Shown here: positions 1-7,308 of the stretch, in pieces
How the letters are laid out: each line of letters starts with the position of its first letter
Numbering within the stretch: the first letter of the stretch is position 1
Translations under genes and position numbers: made by a program
Source: Bacillota bacterium
GTDB lineage: Bacteria > Bacillota > Clostridia > Christensenellales > CAG-138
NCBI GenBank assembly: GCA_023409435.1
Contig: JAEYHP010000103.1
Span: forward strand, 1-12,491
Direction of reading: 5' to 3'
DNA length: 12,491 nt
The notes under the pieces: model-generated
The model's input: only the letters and a program-made list of their open reading frames with translations
Told to the model about the DNA's origin: nothing
Databases searched by the model: none

Positions 1-2018
1 AATTCAAGGTGGTTTCCCCGTTTGAGCCGCAGGGCGATCAGCCGCAGGCGATCGACGCGCTTGCAAACGGCGTTACGCGGGGGGACAAGCTGCAGGTGCT
101 TTTAGGCGTAACGGGCAGCGGAAAAACATTCACCATGGCCAAAGTGATCGAGCGTGTGCAGAAGCCTACGCTCGTATTGGCGCACAACAAAACGCTCGCA
201 GCGCAGCTCTGCTCCGAGTTCAAGGAGTTTTTCCCTGACAGCGCGGTGGAGTATTTCGTTTCCTATTACGATTATTATCAGCCGGAGGCGTACATCGCTT
301 CTTCGGATACCTATATTGAAAAGGTCTCCACGGTCAACGAGGAAATCGATAAATTACGCCACAGCGCGACTTGCGCGCTCAACGAGCGGCGGGACGTCAT
401 CATCGTGGCGTCCGTTTCCTGCATCTATGCGCTGGGCGACCCGGAAGAATACATGCGCCTTTCCATTTCATTAAGGAAGGGCATGGAGATCGGCCGGGAT
501 GAGGTCATGCGCCGTCTGGTGGACATCCAGTACCAGCGCAACGATTTCGACTTTGCGCGCGGTACGTTCCGCGCGCGCGGGGATGTTCTGGAAGTATTCC
601 CCATGAACTGGTCGGAAAAGGCGCTGCGGGTGGAGTTCTTCGGCGACGAAATCGAGCGCATCAGCGAGGTCAACGTGGTGACGGGGGAAATGATTGTGGA
701 CCGCGCGCATGTCGCGATATTCCCCGCCTCGCACTACGCAACGAGCCGCGAAAAGCTCAACGCCGCCATGCAGGAAATTGAGGACGATATGTACGCGCGC
801 GTACGGGAATTAAAGGCGCAGGACAAGCTGGTGGAAGCGCAGCGGCTGGAGCAGAGAACGCTGTATGACTTAGAAATGATGCGCGAGCTTGGCTATTGCA
901 GCGGCATCGAGAACTATTCCCGCTATTTTGACGGGCGTAAGCCCGGCCAGCCGCCCTTTACGCTGCTCGATTATTTTCCGAAAGACTTCCTGCTGTTTGT
1001 GGACGAAAGCCATGTGACGCTGCCGCAGGCGCGCGGCATGTACCGGGGAGACCGCGCGCGCAAGGAAAATCTGGTGCAGTACGGCTTCCGCATCCCTTCC
1101 GCGTACGATAACCGCCCCTTGAAGTTTGAGGAGTTCGAGCATAGAATCAACCAGGTGGTCTGCGTCTCCGCAACGCCGTCGGATTACGAACTGGGGCTTT
1201 CTACGCAGGTAGCGGAGCAGATCATTCGCCCCACCGGTCTTGTGGACCCGGAAATCTCCATCCGCCCCGTCAAGGGCCAGGTGGACGATATCTTGGGCGA
1301 GGTCAAACAGGTCGCGGCAAAAGGCTTCCGCACGCTCATTACCACCCTGACCAAGCGCATGGCGGAAAACCTGACGGAATATCTCGACGGCATGGGCATC
1401 CGCGTAAGGTACATGCACAGCGATATCGAGACGATAGAGCGCATGGAGATCATACGCGATCTGCGGTTAGGCGAGTTCGACGTGCTGGTGGGCATCAACC
1501 TGCTGCGCGAAGGATTGGACCTGCCGGAAGTGGGTTTGGTCTGCATCCTCGATGCGGACAAGGAGGGCTTCCTGCGCTCGGATACGTCGCTCATTCAGAC
1601 CATAGGCCGCGCCGCGCGAAACGTGGAGGGCAGGGTCATCCTCTACGCTGACGTCATAACGCCTTCTATGAAGCGCGCCATAGACGAAACTGAGCGCCGC
1701 CGCGCCAGGCAACAGGCGTTTAACGAGGAGCACGGCATTACGCCCAGGAGTATCACAAAGGCGATCCATAACGTGCTCGAAATCTCCAGCAAGGTCAGGG
1801 ACGCCGCGGGCGCGCTTTCTTTCGAGGACAGGGAAAAGCGTATCGCGATACTCACCCAGCAGATGCGCGAGGCCGCGGCTGCTCTGGAATTTGAGGCGGC
1901 TGCAAAGCTCAGGGACGAGCTCCGGTCGCTGCAGGGGGAAACGCCGCTTGCGCCCGCGAAACCCGCGCCCGGCACCGTGGGCAGCAAAAAGCCCGCGCGA
2001 GGCAGGACGCGCAAGTAA
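1..2018 (+). CDS. uvrB: UvrABC excinuclease subunit B, 5' end missing
   Basis: Damage-verification helicase subunit of nucleotide excision repair: it is loaded on DNA by UvrA and recruits UvrC for incision. The frame is open from base 3, and the residues before the GTG at 9 read F-K-V-V-S-P-F-E-P-Q-G-D-Q-P, which matches the usual UvrB N-terminus (about M-x3-5-F-x-L/V-V-S). The true start is therefore just upstream of the window and the GTG at 9 is internal. Counting from that GTG, Walker A GVTGSGKT is at 33-40, the beta-hairpin region with YYDYYQPEAY begins near 86, helicase motif II DESH is near 332, motif VI QTIGRAARN is near 530, and a C-terminal UVR domain that contacts UvrA/UvrC is near 611-641. 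A basic Pro/Lys tail of about 28 residues follows. Length is normal for the family. The promoter and any SOS operator would lie outside the window. Confidence 0.97.
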   Translation, partial: FKVVSPFEPQGDQPQAIDALANGVTRGDKLQVLLGVTGSGKTFTMAKVIERVQKPTLVLAHNKTLAAQLCSEFKEFFPDSAVEYFVSYYDYYQPEAYIASSDTYIEKVSTVNEEIDKLRHSATCALNERRDVIIVASVSCIYALGDPEEYMRLSISLRKGMEIGRDEVMRRLVDIQYQRNDFDFARGTFRARGDVLEVFPMNWSEKALRVEFFGDEIERISEVNVVTGEMIVDRAHVAIFPASHYATSREKLNAAMQEIEDDMYARVRELKAQDKLVEAQRLEQRTLYDLEMMRELGYCSGIENYSRYFDGRKPGQPPFTLLDYFPKDFLLFVDESHVTLPQARGMYRGDRARKENLVQYGFRIPSAYDNRPLKFEEFEHRINQVVCVSATPSDYELGLSTQVAEQIIRPTGLVDPEISIRPVKGQVDDILGEVKQVAAKGFRTLITTLTKRMAENLTEYLDGMGIRVRYMHSDIETIERMEIIRDLRLGEFDVLVGINLLREGLDLPEVGLVCILDADKEGFLRSDTSLIQTIGRAARNVEGRVILYADVITPSMKRAIDETERRRARQQAFNEEHGITPRSITKAIHNVLEISSKVRDAAGALSFEDREKRIAILTQQMREAAAALEFEAAAKLRDELRSLQGETPLAPAKPAPGTVGSKKPARGRTRK

Positions 2019-2030
2019 CTACTTAATTTA

Positions 2031-2105
2031 AAAGCGTTCGCTTTCTTTTGCTTCTTTTCTTTCTCGTGAAAGAAAAGAAGTGAGGGTTTGGGAGCAAAGC
2101 TCCCA
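2031..2105. repeat. Three consecutive hairpins in the uvrB-uvrA spacer
   Basis: Three inverted repeats follow one another directly. The first is AAAGCG/CGCTTT at 2031-2036 and 2039-2044 with a 2-base centre. The second is a perfect 13-base purine/pyrimidine stem at 2051-2063 and 2068-2080 around loop TCGT. The third is a perfect 7-base stem TGGGAGC/GCTCCCA at 2089-2095 and 2099-2105 around AAA. No T-run follows the last stem, so this is not a standard intrinsic terminator. The strand-biased CTTTCTTTT / GAAAGAAAAG composition differs sharply from the GC-rich genes around it. From memory, similar hairpin pairs are dispersed between genes in clostridial genomes, so a dispersed repeat insertion is my preferred reading; an mRNA processing or attenuation element between uvrB and uvrA is the alternative. 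Confidence 0.7.
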
Positions 2106-2167
2106 TCGTCCCCAGCACGCATACAACCGGTAAACCGGTCAAATATTTACGCAAGGGAAAAGGTTAC

Positions 2168-5014
2168 ATGCAGGATTCAATTGTCATCAAAGGGGCGCGG
2201 GAGCACAACCTTAAGAACGTCACGCTCGCGCTGCCCAGAAACAAGCTGATCGTTATGACGGGGCTTTCCGGCTCAGGAAAGTCCTCTTTGGCGTTTGACA
2301 CCATTTATGCGGAAGGCCAGAGGCGGTATGTGGAAAGTCTTTCGGCCTACGCGCGCCAGTTTTTGGGCCAGATGGAAAAGCCGGACGTGGACTCTATAGA
2401 CGGGCTTTCGCCAGCCATATCCATAGACCAAAAGAGCACCAGCCACAACCCCCGGTCCACGGTGGGCACGGTGACGGAGATACACGATTATCTGCGCCTG
2501 CTTTATGCGCGCTGCGGCGTTCCGCATTGCCCCAATTGCGGCAAGCCGATCTCCCGCCAGTCCATCGATCAGGTGGTGGATCAGGTGCTTGCCCTGCCGG
2601 AAGGCACGCGTATCCAGGTTATGGCCCCGTGCGTGCGCGGCAGGAAGGGCGAGCACCAGAAACTTTTGGACCAATTGCGCAAGGACGGTTATGTCCGCGT
2701 GCGGGTGGACGGCACGCAGTACGACATCAACGACGTACCGGCGCTTGACAAAAAGTACAAGCATACCATTGAGGCGATCGTGGACCGCCTGGTCATAAAG
2801 CCCGGCATCGAAAGCCGCCTGACGGACAGCATCGAAACGGCATTTACGCTGGCGAGCAACCTGGCGCTTGTGGATATCATAGACGGCGAGCCCATGCTGT
2901 TTTCCCAGAACTACGCCTGCCCGGATTGTGGCATCAGCATGGAGGAACTTTCCCCCCGTATGTTCTCCTTCAACAACCCGTTCGGCGCGTGCCCAACATG
3001 CACGGGCCTCGGTACTTTGCTGAAGGTGGACCCGGACCTCGTGATCCCCGATCCCGCGCTTTCGCTGGAGCAGGGGGCCATCGGCGTATCCGGCTGGCAC
3101 AGCGACGCGCACGAGAGCATCTGCTACATGTATTTTAAGGCTCTCTCCGAAACATACGGGTTTTCTCTGGATACGCCGGTGAAGGACCTTCCCGAAAAAG
3201 CGGTCAACGCAATACTGTACGGCACGGGCAAGGAAAAACTGCACATCATCTATTCCAAGGAATACGGCTCAGGTTCGTTCGACGCGCCGTTTGAAGGCAT
3301 CGTTAACAATCTGGAACGCCGGTATAAGGAGACGCAGAGCGATTACTCCAAGCAGGAGATCGAGGCGTATATGTCGAACACCCTCTGCCCCAGCTGCCAC
3401 GGCAAGCGTTTAAAGCCAGAAAGCCTGGCTGTCACGGTGGGGGAGAAGAACCTTTCGGATTTGAGCGACGCCACGGTGCTGGAGGCGCGCTCGTTCTTAG
3501 GCGGGCTCTCGCTTTCAAGCTCCAACCAGATCATCGCCGCGCAGATATTAAAGGAGATCGACGCGCGGCTCGGCTTCCTGGTGGACGTGGGCTTGGATTA
3601 TCTTACGCTTTCGCGCGGGGCCAACACGCTTTCGGGCGGCGAGGCGCAGCGCATCCGGCTGGCGACGCAGATCGGCTCCGGCCTTGTGGGCGTGCTCTAT
3701 ATATTGGACGAGCCCAGCATCGGCCTGCACCAGCGGGACAACGCGAGACTCTTACATACGCTCAAGCACATGCGGGACATCGGCAACACGCTCATCGTCG
3801 TGGAACACGATGAAGAGACCATGCGCGAGGCGGATTATTTGGTAGACGTCGGCCCCGGCGCGGGCGAGCACGGCGGGCATATCGTGGTCGCGGGCGAGGT
3901 CAGCAAGGTCATGGCCTGCGAGAAATCGATTACCGGCCAGTTTTTAAGCGGCAAGCGCAGCATCCCCGTGCCAAAAGAGCGAAGGTCGCTCAACGGAAAA
4001 TGGCTGCATGTCAGGGGGGCCCGCGCGCATAACCTGAAAGGAATCGACGTGGACATTCCGCTTGGCGTGTTCAGCTGCGTCACCGGCGTTTCGGGATCGG
4101 GGAAATCGAGCCTGGTCAACGAACTGGTGAAAAAGACGCTGCTGCGCGACCTCAACCGCGCGCGGGTGCGCCCGGGCGACTGCGACGGCATCACGGGGAT
4201 AGAATATCTCGACAAGATCATCGATATCGATCAAAGTCCCATCGGCCGCACGCCCCGAAGCAACCCCGCCACATATACAGGCCTGTTCGATCTTGTACGC
4301 GAGGTGTTCGCCATGACGCCGGACGCGAAATTAAGGGGCTATACGAACGGGCGGTTCAGCTTCAACGTCAAGGGCGGCCGGTGCGAGGCCTGCCACGGCG
4401 ACGGCATCATCAAAATCGAAATGCACTTTTTGCCGGACGTCTATGTCCCCTGCGAGGTCTGCGGCGGCAAGCGCTACAACCGCGAAACGCTGGAGGTCAA
4501 GTATAAGGGAAAATCCATATACGACGTGCTGGAAATGACGGTGGAGGAGGCGCTTTCGTTCTTTTCGCCCATTCCGCGGATCGCGAAAAAGCTGCAGACA
4601 CTCTACGACGTGGGGCTCACTTACGTCAAGCTCGGGCAGCCCTCCACGCAGCTTTCGGGCGGCGAGGCGCAGCGCGTGAAGCTTGCCGCCGAGCTTTCTC
4701 GGCGGGATACGGGGCGGACGCTCTATGTGCTCGACGAACCCACAACGGGGCTGCATATGGCGGATGTGGAACGGCTGCTGGGTATACTGCAGCGCCTGTG
4801 CGAAGGCGGAAGTTCGGTGCTTGTGATTGAACATAATCTCGACGTCATCAAGACTGCGGATTATATTATAGATATGGGCCCCGAAGGCGGGGACCGCGGA
4901 GGCCGCGTCATCGCGTCGGGTACGCCCGAAGCCGTAGCAACCGTTCAGGAAAGCTATACGGGGCAGTACCTTTCACGCGTGCTGCACAAGCATGGCGGCC
5001 AACTGGGTCAATAA
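2168..5014 (+). CDS. uvrA: UvrABC excinuclease subunit A
   Basis: ABC-type ATPase that scans DNA for lesions as a dimer and hands them to UvrB. The 948-residue length is typical. The sequence shows two ABC modules. The first has Walker A GLSGSGKS at 32-39, signature LSGGEAQR from 488 and Walker B LDEP with D514/E515. The second has Walker A GVSGSGKS at 640-647, signature LSGGEAQR from 829 and D856/E857. Zinc-binding cysteines are visible as C251/C254/C275/C278 and C739/C742/C762/C765, plus an additional Cys cluster near 116 in the UvrB-binding region. The ATG at 2168 follows AAAAGG with 4 bases between, and the protein opens directly in the conserved N-terminal segment (IVIKGAREHNLKNV). It may be cotranscribed with uvrB across the hairpin-rich spacer. 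Nothing is truncated or missing. Confidence 0.98.
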   Translation: MQDSIVIKGAREHNLKNVTLALPRNKLIVMTGLSGSGKSSLAFDTIYAEGQRRYVESLSAYARQFLGQMEKPDVDSIDGLSPAISIDQKSTSHNPRSTVGTVTEIHDYLRLLYARCGVPHCPNCGKPISRQSIDQVVDQVLALPEGTRIQVMAPCVRGRKGEHQKLLDQLRKDGYVRVRVDGTQYDINDVPALDKKYKHTIEAIVDRLVIKPGIESRLTDSIETAFTLASNLALVDIIDGEPMLFSQNYACPDCGISMEELSPRMFSFNNPFGACPTCTGLGTLLKVDPDLVIPDPALSLEQGAIGVSGWHSDAHESICYMYFKALSETYGFSLDTPVKDLPEKAVNAILYGTGKEKLHIIYSKEYGSGSFDAPFEGIVNNLERRYKETQSDYSKQEIEAYMSNTLCPSCHGKRLKPESLAVTVGEKNLSDLSDATVLEARSFLGGLSLSSSNQIIAAQILKEIDARLGFLVDVGLDYLTLSRGANTLSGGEAQRIRLATQIGSGLVGVLYILDEPSIGLHQRDNARLLHTLKHMRDIGNTLIVVEHDEETMREADYLVDVGPGAGEHGGHIVVAGEVSKVMACEKSITGQFLSGKRSIPVPKERRSLNGKWLHVRGARAHNLKGIDVDIPLGVFSCVTGVSGSGKSSLVNELVKKTLLRDLNRARVRPGDCDGITGIEYLDKIIDIDQSPIGRTPRSNPATYTGLFDLVREVFAMTPDAKLRGYTNGRFSFNVKGGRCEACHGDGIIKIEMHFLPDVYVPCEVCGGKRYNRETLEVKYKGKSIYDVLEMTVEEALSFFSPIPRIAKKLQTLYDVGLTYVKLGQPSTQLSGGEAQRVKLAAELSRRDTGRTLYVLDEPTTGLHMADVERLLGILQRLCEGGSSVLVIEHNLDVIKTADYIIDMGPEGGDRGGRVIASGTPEAVATVQESYTGQYLSRVLHKHGGQLGQ

Positions 5015-5035
5015 CGAAAAAGGATAGGGATACGT

Positions 5036-5776
5036 ATGGCATTTACAATGGAGCGGTGGCATTCCGCCGTTGGGCAGCGCTTTGCTGTGCGGAAATATAA
5101 GGGAGAGCCGGACGAAAGAGATCTGGATCTGTTGTACGAAAAAGCGGAGCAGCTTTCCGCGCGCGGCGTGCGCATACTGATCGGCCATGACCCCAAGGTG
5201 TTCGCGCCCATCCTGTTTGGTGCGGGGAAAATCAAGGGGACCGGCTGGTTTGCGGCGTTTGTTCAGGACGAGGACGCGGACGACCGCACGGTAGGGTACC
5301 TGGGCGAGACGTTCGTGCTGGAGGCTACGGCGCTGGGGCTTGGGACCTGCTGGCTGGGCCTGTACAACAAAAAAGCTGCAGCTTCCGCTGTAAAGCTAAA
5401 ACCCGGCGAGGAACTGACCTGCATCACCCCTCTGGGTGTTTCCGCGGAAAATTATGCCGCCCGCCCGAGAAGGCCGCTCGACAAGCTGACGGGGTTATCA
5501 CAGGAGGAACTCCAGCAGTTGCCGGAGTGGCAACGCCTGGCGCTCGAATGCGCGCGGCTTGCGCCTTCGGCGACCAACGCGCAGCCCTGGGAGTATATTG
5601 TGGAAGGCGAAAGCATCCGCGTGCGCAACACGGGCAACAATTTCGGCTACGGGATGCTTGACTGCGGCATTACCATGCTGCATCTGGAGCTTGGCGCAGC
5701 CCACGGCGGCGTGGCGGGCGAATGGAGCATTGAGGAGGACGACGCGGTGTTTACGCCGACCTCGTATGAGAATTGA
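5036..5776 (+). CDS. Nitroreductase family protein, TM1586-like
   Basis: Putative FMN-dependent NAD(P)H oxidoreductase of 246 residues; the substrate is unknown. Features seen: QRFAVRKY (14-21) like the N-terminal Arg-rich FMN-contact motif; YLGETFVLEATALGLGTCWLG (88-108), the nitroreductase helix and Gly-rich FMN segment; then APSATNAQPW (176-185) and a DCGITMLHLELGA helix (209-221). In ordinary nitroreductases the APSaxNxQPW motif comes near the N-terminus, so this is the duplicated or rearranged half-domain order that I associate with the TM1586-type putative nitroreductases (Pfam TM1586_NiRdase, recalled, not searched). It starts 21 bases after uvrA's stop behind AAAAAGGA (5017-5024), which suggests cotranscription with uvrA. 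An alternative in-frame ATG lies at 5048. A functional link with repair is not shown by the sequence. The stop codon overlaps the left end of the inverted-repeat region that follows. Confidence 0.85.
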   Translation: MAFTMERWHSAVGQRFAVRKYKGEPDERDLDLLYEKAEQLSARGVRILIGHDPKVFAPILFGAGKIKGTGWFAAFVQDEDADDRTVGYLGETFVLEATALGLGTCWLGLYNKKAAASAVKLKPGEELTCITPLGVSAENYAARPRRPLDKLTGLSQEELQQLPEWQRLALECARLAPSATNAQPWEYIVEGESIRVRNTGNNFGYGMLDCGITMLHLELGAAHGGVAGEWSIEEDDAVFTPTSYEN

Positions 5777-5784
5777 TAATGAAT

Positions 5785-5799
5785 AATCCCTTTGGGATT
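5785..5799 (+). terminator. Weak hairpin after the nitroreductase gene
   Basis: A 6-base stem AATCCC/GGGATT with a TTT loop lies 8 bases after the stop codon at 5776. The bases after it (TCAATTAAAT) are not a clear T-run, so termination for the uvr-nitroreductase transcript is only a possibility. It partly overlaps the left terminal repeat. Confidence 0.3.
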
Positions 5800-5826
5800 T
5801 CAATTAAATAATAAAGTAATAAATAT

Positions 5827-5881
5827 AATAATGAATAATGCAATTATTCGGGAAAATCCTCGGAATTCATTATTCATTATT
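5827..5881. repeat. 14-base perfect AT-rich inverted repeat
   Basis: Arms at 5827-5840 (AATAATGAATAATG) and 5868-5881 are perfect reverse complements, separated by 27 bases. On the plus strand the right arm runs into a T-tract (5880-5885), so the RNA hairpin could end transcripts arriving from uvrA and the nitroreductase gene. The arm sequence is the same core found at both ends of the 5771-6294 region. Confidence 0.7.
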
Positions 5882-5887
5882 TTTTGT

Positions 5888-5906
5888 AAATTCCAGGCGG
5901 GAATTT
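5888..5906. repeat. Short hairpin AAATTCC/GGAATTT
   Basis: A 7-base perfect stem at 5888-5894 and 5900-5906 with loop AGGCG. Its arms match those of the hairpin at 6122-6141, so it is probably a diverged relative of that unit. Confidence 0.55.
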
Positions 5907-5966
5907 CGTATCAATTGTTTATTTCCGATTGATAATAAGTTCATTATAATAAAGTATAATCAAAGG

Positions 5967-5985
5967 AATTCTGCAAGGAATTTCC
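5967..5985. repeat. Direct repeat copy 1, left of palindromic repeat A
   Basis: The 19-base AATTCTGCAAGGAATTTCC recurs at 6124-6142 with a single T-to-C difference. The two copies lie on either side of palindromic repeat copy A, 12 bases before it and 26 bases after it. Confidence 0.65.
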
Positions 5986-5997
5986 GTGCTTGTCGGC

Positions 5998-6097
5998 CTC
6001 TTACCGTCATCCTGAGCGAAGCGAAGGATCTTGAACGCCTATATTAGGGCATATAACGAGGGCTAGATTCTTCGCCTTCGGCCCAGAATGACAAACG
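5998..6097 (+). repeat. Palindromic dispersed repeat, copy A
   Basis: A unit of 100 bases that recurs in the same orientation at 7309-7409 with 9 substitutions and one 1-base indel (about 90% identity). It is an imperfect palindrome: the left arm GTCATCCTGAGCGAAGCGAA (from 6006) pairs with the right arm TTCGCCTTCGGCCCAGAATG (6071-6090) followed by AC, with a more variable centre. The differences between copies concentrate in the centre while the arms are kept, as expected for a repeat under structural or mobilisation constraint. From memory, units opening GTCATnCTGAGCGAAGCGAA are dispersed in many Firmicutes genomes. It carries no convincing coding sequence. Confidence 0.85.
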
Positions 6098-6121
6098 ACA
6101 AGGTTTATCGACACACACTAA

Positions 6122-6142
6122 GAAATTCCGCAAGGAATTTCC
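6122..6142. repeat. Hairpin with GCAA tetraloop; direct repeat copy 2
   Basis: Perfect 8-base stem GAAATTCC/GGAATTTC at 6122-6129 and 6134-6141 around GCAA, a GNRA-type tetraloop. Bases 6124-6142 are the second copy of the 19-base direct repeat at 5967-5985. Confidence 0.65.
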
Positions 6143-6166
6143 ATCGCATGCTGGAAAACGATGTAG

Positions 6167-6214
6167 GGGTCGCCGCCCTCGGCGACCCGGGGGACGCCCA
6201 ATGGGGCGTCCCCC
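6167..6214. repeat. Two back-to-back GC-rich hairpins
   Basis: The first hairpin is GGGTCGCC/GGCGACCC at 6167-6174 and 6181-6188 with loop GCCCTC. It abuts a second with a perfect 11-base stem GGGGGACGCCC/GGGCGTCCCCC at 6189-6199 and 6204-6214 and loop AATG. There is no T-run after it, so it is not a typical intrinsic terminator. The composition contrasts strongly with the AT-rich bases on both sides, which suggests a separately acquired repeat module. It would be transcribed as a very stable RNA structure if a transcript crosses it. Confidence 0.8.
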
Positions 6215-6303
6215 ACAGTCCAACATTATTGATTAATCGAGCAGGGAATACAGGGATGTTCTAAATAATACAAAGAAATTATTCATTATTAATTATTTGA
6301 ATG

Positions 6304-6310
6304 AGGAGGG
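6304..6310 (+). promoter_or_regulatory. Ribosome binding site that fixes the PAP2 start
   Basis: AGGAGGG lies 4 bases before the ATG at 6315. The open frame extends upstream to a TTG at 6297, but that codon would place the binding site inside the coding sequence, so 6315 is the start. Confidence 0.9.
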
Positions 6311-6314
6311 TGTT

Positions 6315-7238
6315 ATGGAACTCTTGCGCGCGCTTGCCGAACTCCGCACGCCGTTTTGGGACAGCGTGATGTGCTATATTACCTACCTGGGGGATGAAAC
6401 GGTTTTCATGGCGGTCGGGCTGATCGTCATCTGGTGCATCGACAAGAAGTGGGGCTTTCGGCTGTTCTATATGGGCCTGTTGGGCACCGCGCTCAACCAG
6501 ATGTTAAAGGCGATATTCCTTTTGCCGCGCCCCTGGGTGCGGGACCCGTCGTTTTCTATTGTAGAAGCCGCGCGGGAGGGTGCGACCGGGTATTCGTTCC
6601 CCAGCGGGCACACGCAAAGCGCCTTCATGCTCTTTGGCGGCGTCGCCATGTGGGTCAAAAAGCGCTGGGCCACGGTTGCGGCTGCCGCGATTATTCTTTT
6701 GACCGCGTTTTCCCGCATGTACCTTGGCGTGCATACGCCTCTCGACGTCGGCGTTTCCCTGCTTGCGGGCGTACTGATGCTCGTACTGATGCATTTCGCT
6801 TTCCGCTATGCGGACAGCGGCAGGCGCGCCATCCACGTGCTGGGAGCCGCTGGCATGCTTTTCTGTATCGCCGTCATTCTCTATCTCCTGCTTGCACCCG
6901 CTACCGCCGCCAATGTGGCGGAGTTCGACGCGCACGGCAAGGAAAGCGTATGGTCACTCGTGGGGGCGATGCTGGGGCTTTTGCTGATCTGGTGGATCGA
7001 CGACAAATATCTCAGGTTCCCCGTACGGGCGGTATGGTGGGCGCAAATCATCAAATGCCTGGGCGGGCTGGGGCTTTTGATGCTCGTCCGTATCGTATTA
7101 AAAGAGCCGCTCCTTGCGCTCTTTGGCGGGGACGCCGCGGCGGACGGGTTGCGGTATTTTTTGATGACGCTCATCGGCGGGGCGGTTTGGCCCATGACAT
7201 TCCGGTTCTTTTCCCGGCTTGGGAAGAAGGTGGGTTAA
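6315..7238 (+). CDS. PAP2-family membrane phosphatase
   Basis: Integral membrane phosphatase of 307 residues in the type 2 phosphatidic acid phosphatase superfamily. The full three-part catalytic signature is present: K65-x6-R72-P73, P96-S-G-H99 and S133-R134-x5-H140-x3-D144; the histidines are the expected phosphoryl-transfer pair. Hydrophobic segments flank these (about 29-42, 51-70, 101-132 and 145-160), and several more follow in the C-terminal half, which is longer than the minimal PAP2 core. Likely substrates are lipid phosphates or undecaprenyl pyrophosphate, but the sequence does not choose between them. It has its own strong ribosome binding site and is separated from the nitroreductase gene by the repeat region, so it is probably transcribed alone; I did not find a convincing promoter in the AT-rich bases just upstream. 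Confidence 0.9.
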   Translation: MELLRALAELRTPFWDSVMCYITYLGDETVFMAVGLIVIWCIDKKWGFRLFYMGLLGTALNQMLKAIFLLPRPWVRDPSFSIVEAAREGATGYSFPSGHTQSAFMLFGGVAMWVKKRWATVAAAAIILLTAFSRMYLGVHTPLDVGVSLLAGVLMLVLMHFAFRYADSGRRAIHVLGAAGMLFCIAVILYLLLAPATAANVAEFDAHGKESVWSLVGAMLGLLLIWWIDDKYLRFPVRAVWWAQIIKCLGGLGLLMLVRIVLKEPLLALFGGDAAADGLRYFLMTLIGGAVWPMTFRFFSRLGKKVG

Positions 7239-7252
7239 GTCTAACCTATAAG

Positions 7253-7292
7253 AAGGCCGCTGATGGAGTTCGCAGGACTTGTCAGCGGCCTT
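7253..7292. terminator. Probable bidirectional terminator between convergent genes
   Basis: A perfect 11-base stem AAGGCCGCTGA/TCAGCGGCCTT at 7253-7263 and 7282-7292 with an 18-base loop starts 14 bases after the PAP2 stop. The T-run after it (TTTATT) is short, and the complement has an equally weak run, so it could serve PAP2 from the left and the transpeptidase gene from the right. Confidence 0.7.
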
Positions 7293-7308
7293 TATTCATC
7301 ACAAAGCG

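Larger units (their letters stand above)
5771..6294. mobile_element. Candidate MITE-like or mosaic repeat region with terminal inverted repeats
   Basis: This gene-free stretch of 524 bases is bounded by a 24-base imperfect inverted repeat at 5771-5794 and 6271-6294, with 21 of 24 positions matching, both containing the core ATAATGAATAAT (left) or its complement (right). The same core occurs internally at 5828-5839 and inverted at 5869-5880. Inside are several separate palindromes, listed individually. No reading frame inside resembles a protein, so it would need a transposase from elsewhere if mobile. The left end overlaps the nitroreductase stop codon, and the right end stops 9 bases before the PAP2 ribosome binding site, so the element fills nearly the whole intergenic space. 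No target-site duplication is evident. AT-richness makes short inverted matches less surprising, so mobility is an inference. Confidence 0.5.

Noticed and set aside
2019..2167. LexA/DinR-type SOS box upstream of uvrA
   Set aside because: No GAAC-N4-GTTC-like palindrome is found in this spacer; ACCGGT repeated at 2126-2131 and 2134-2139 is a different, very short palindrome.
2273..3244. Antisense open frame of 323 codons inside uvrA
   Set aside because: It lies fully opposite a clear uvrA sequence, is rich in Arg/His/Ala/Val as expected from the complement of GC-rich codons, and has no recognisable motif.
5838..6047. Plus-strand 69-codon open frame within the repeat region
   Set aside because: It crosses several palindromes, including the palindromic repeat copy A, and has no ribosome site or plausible protein composition.
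5998..6214. CRISPR array or integron attachment array
   Set aside because: The hairpins are of different families with unequal spacing and no regular repeat-spacer pattern or associated genes.
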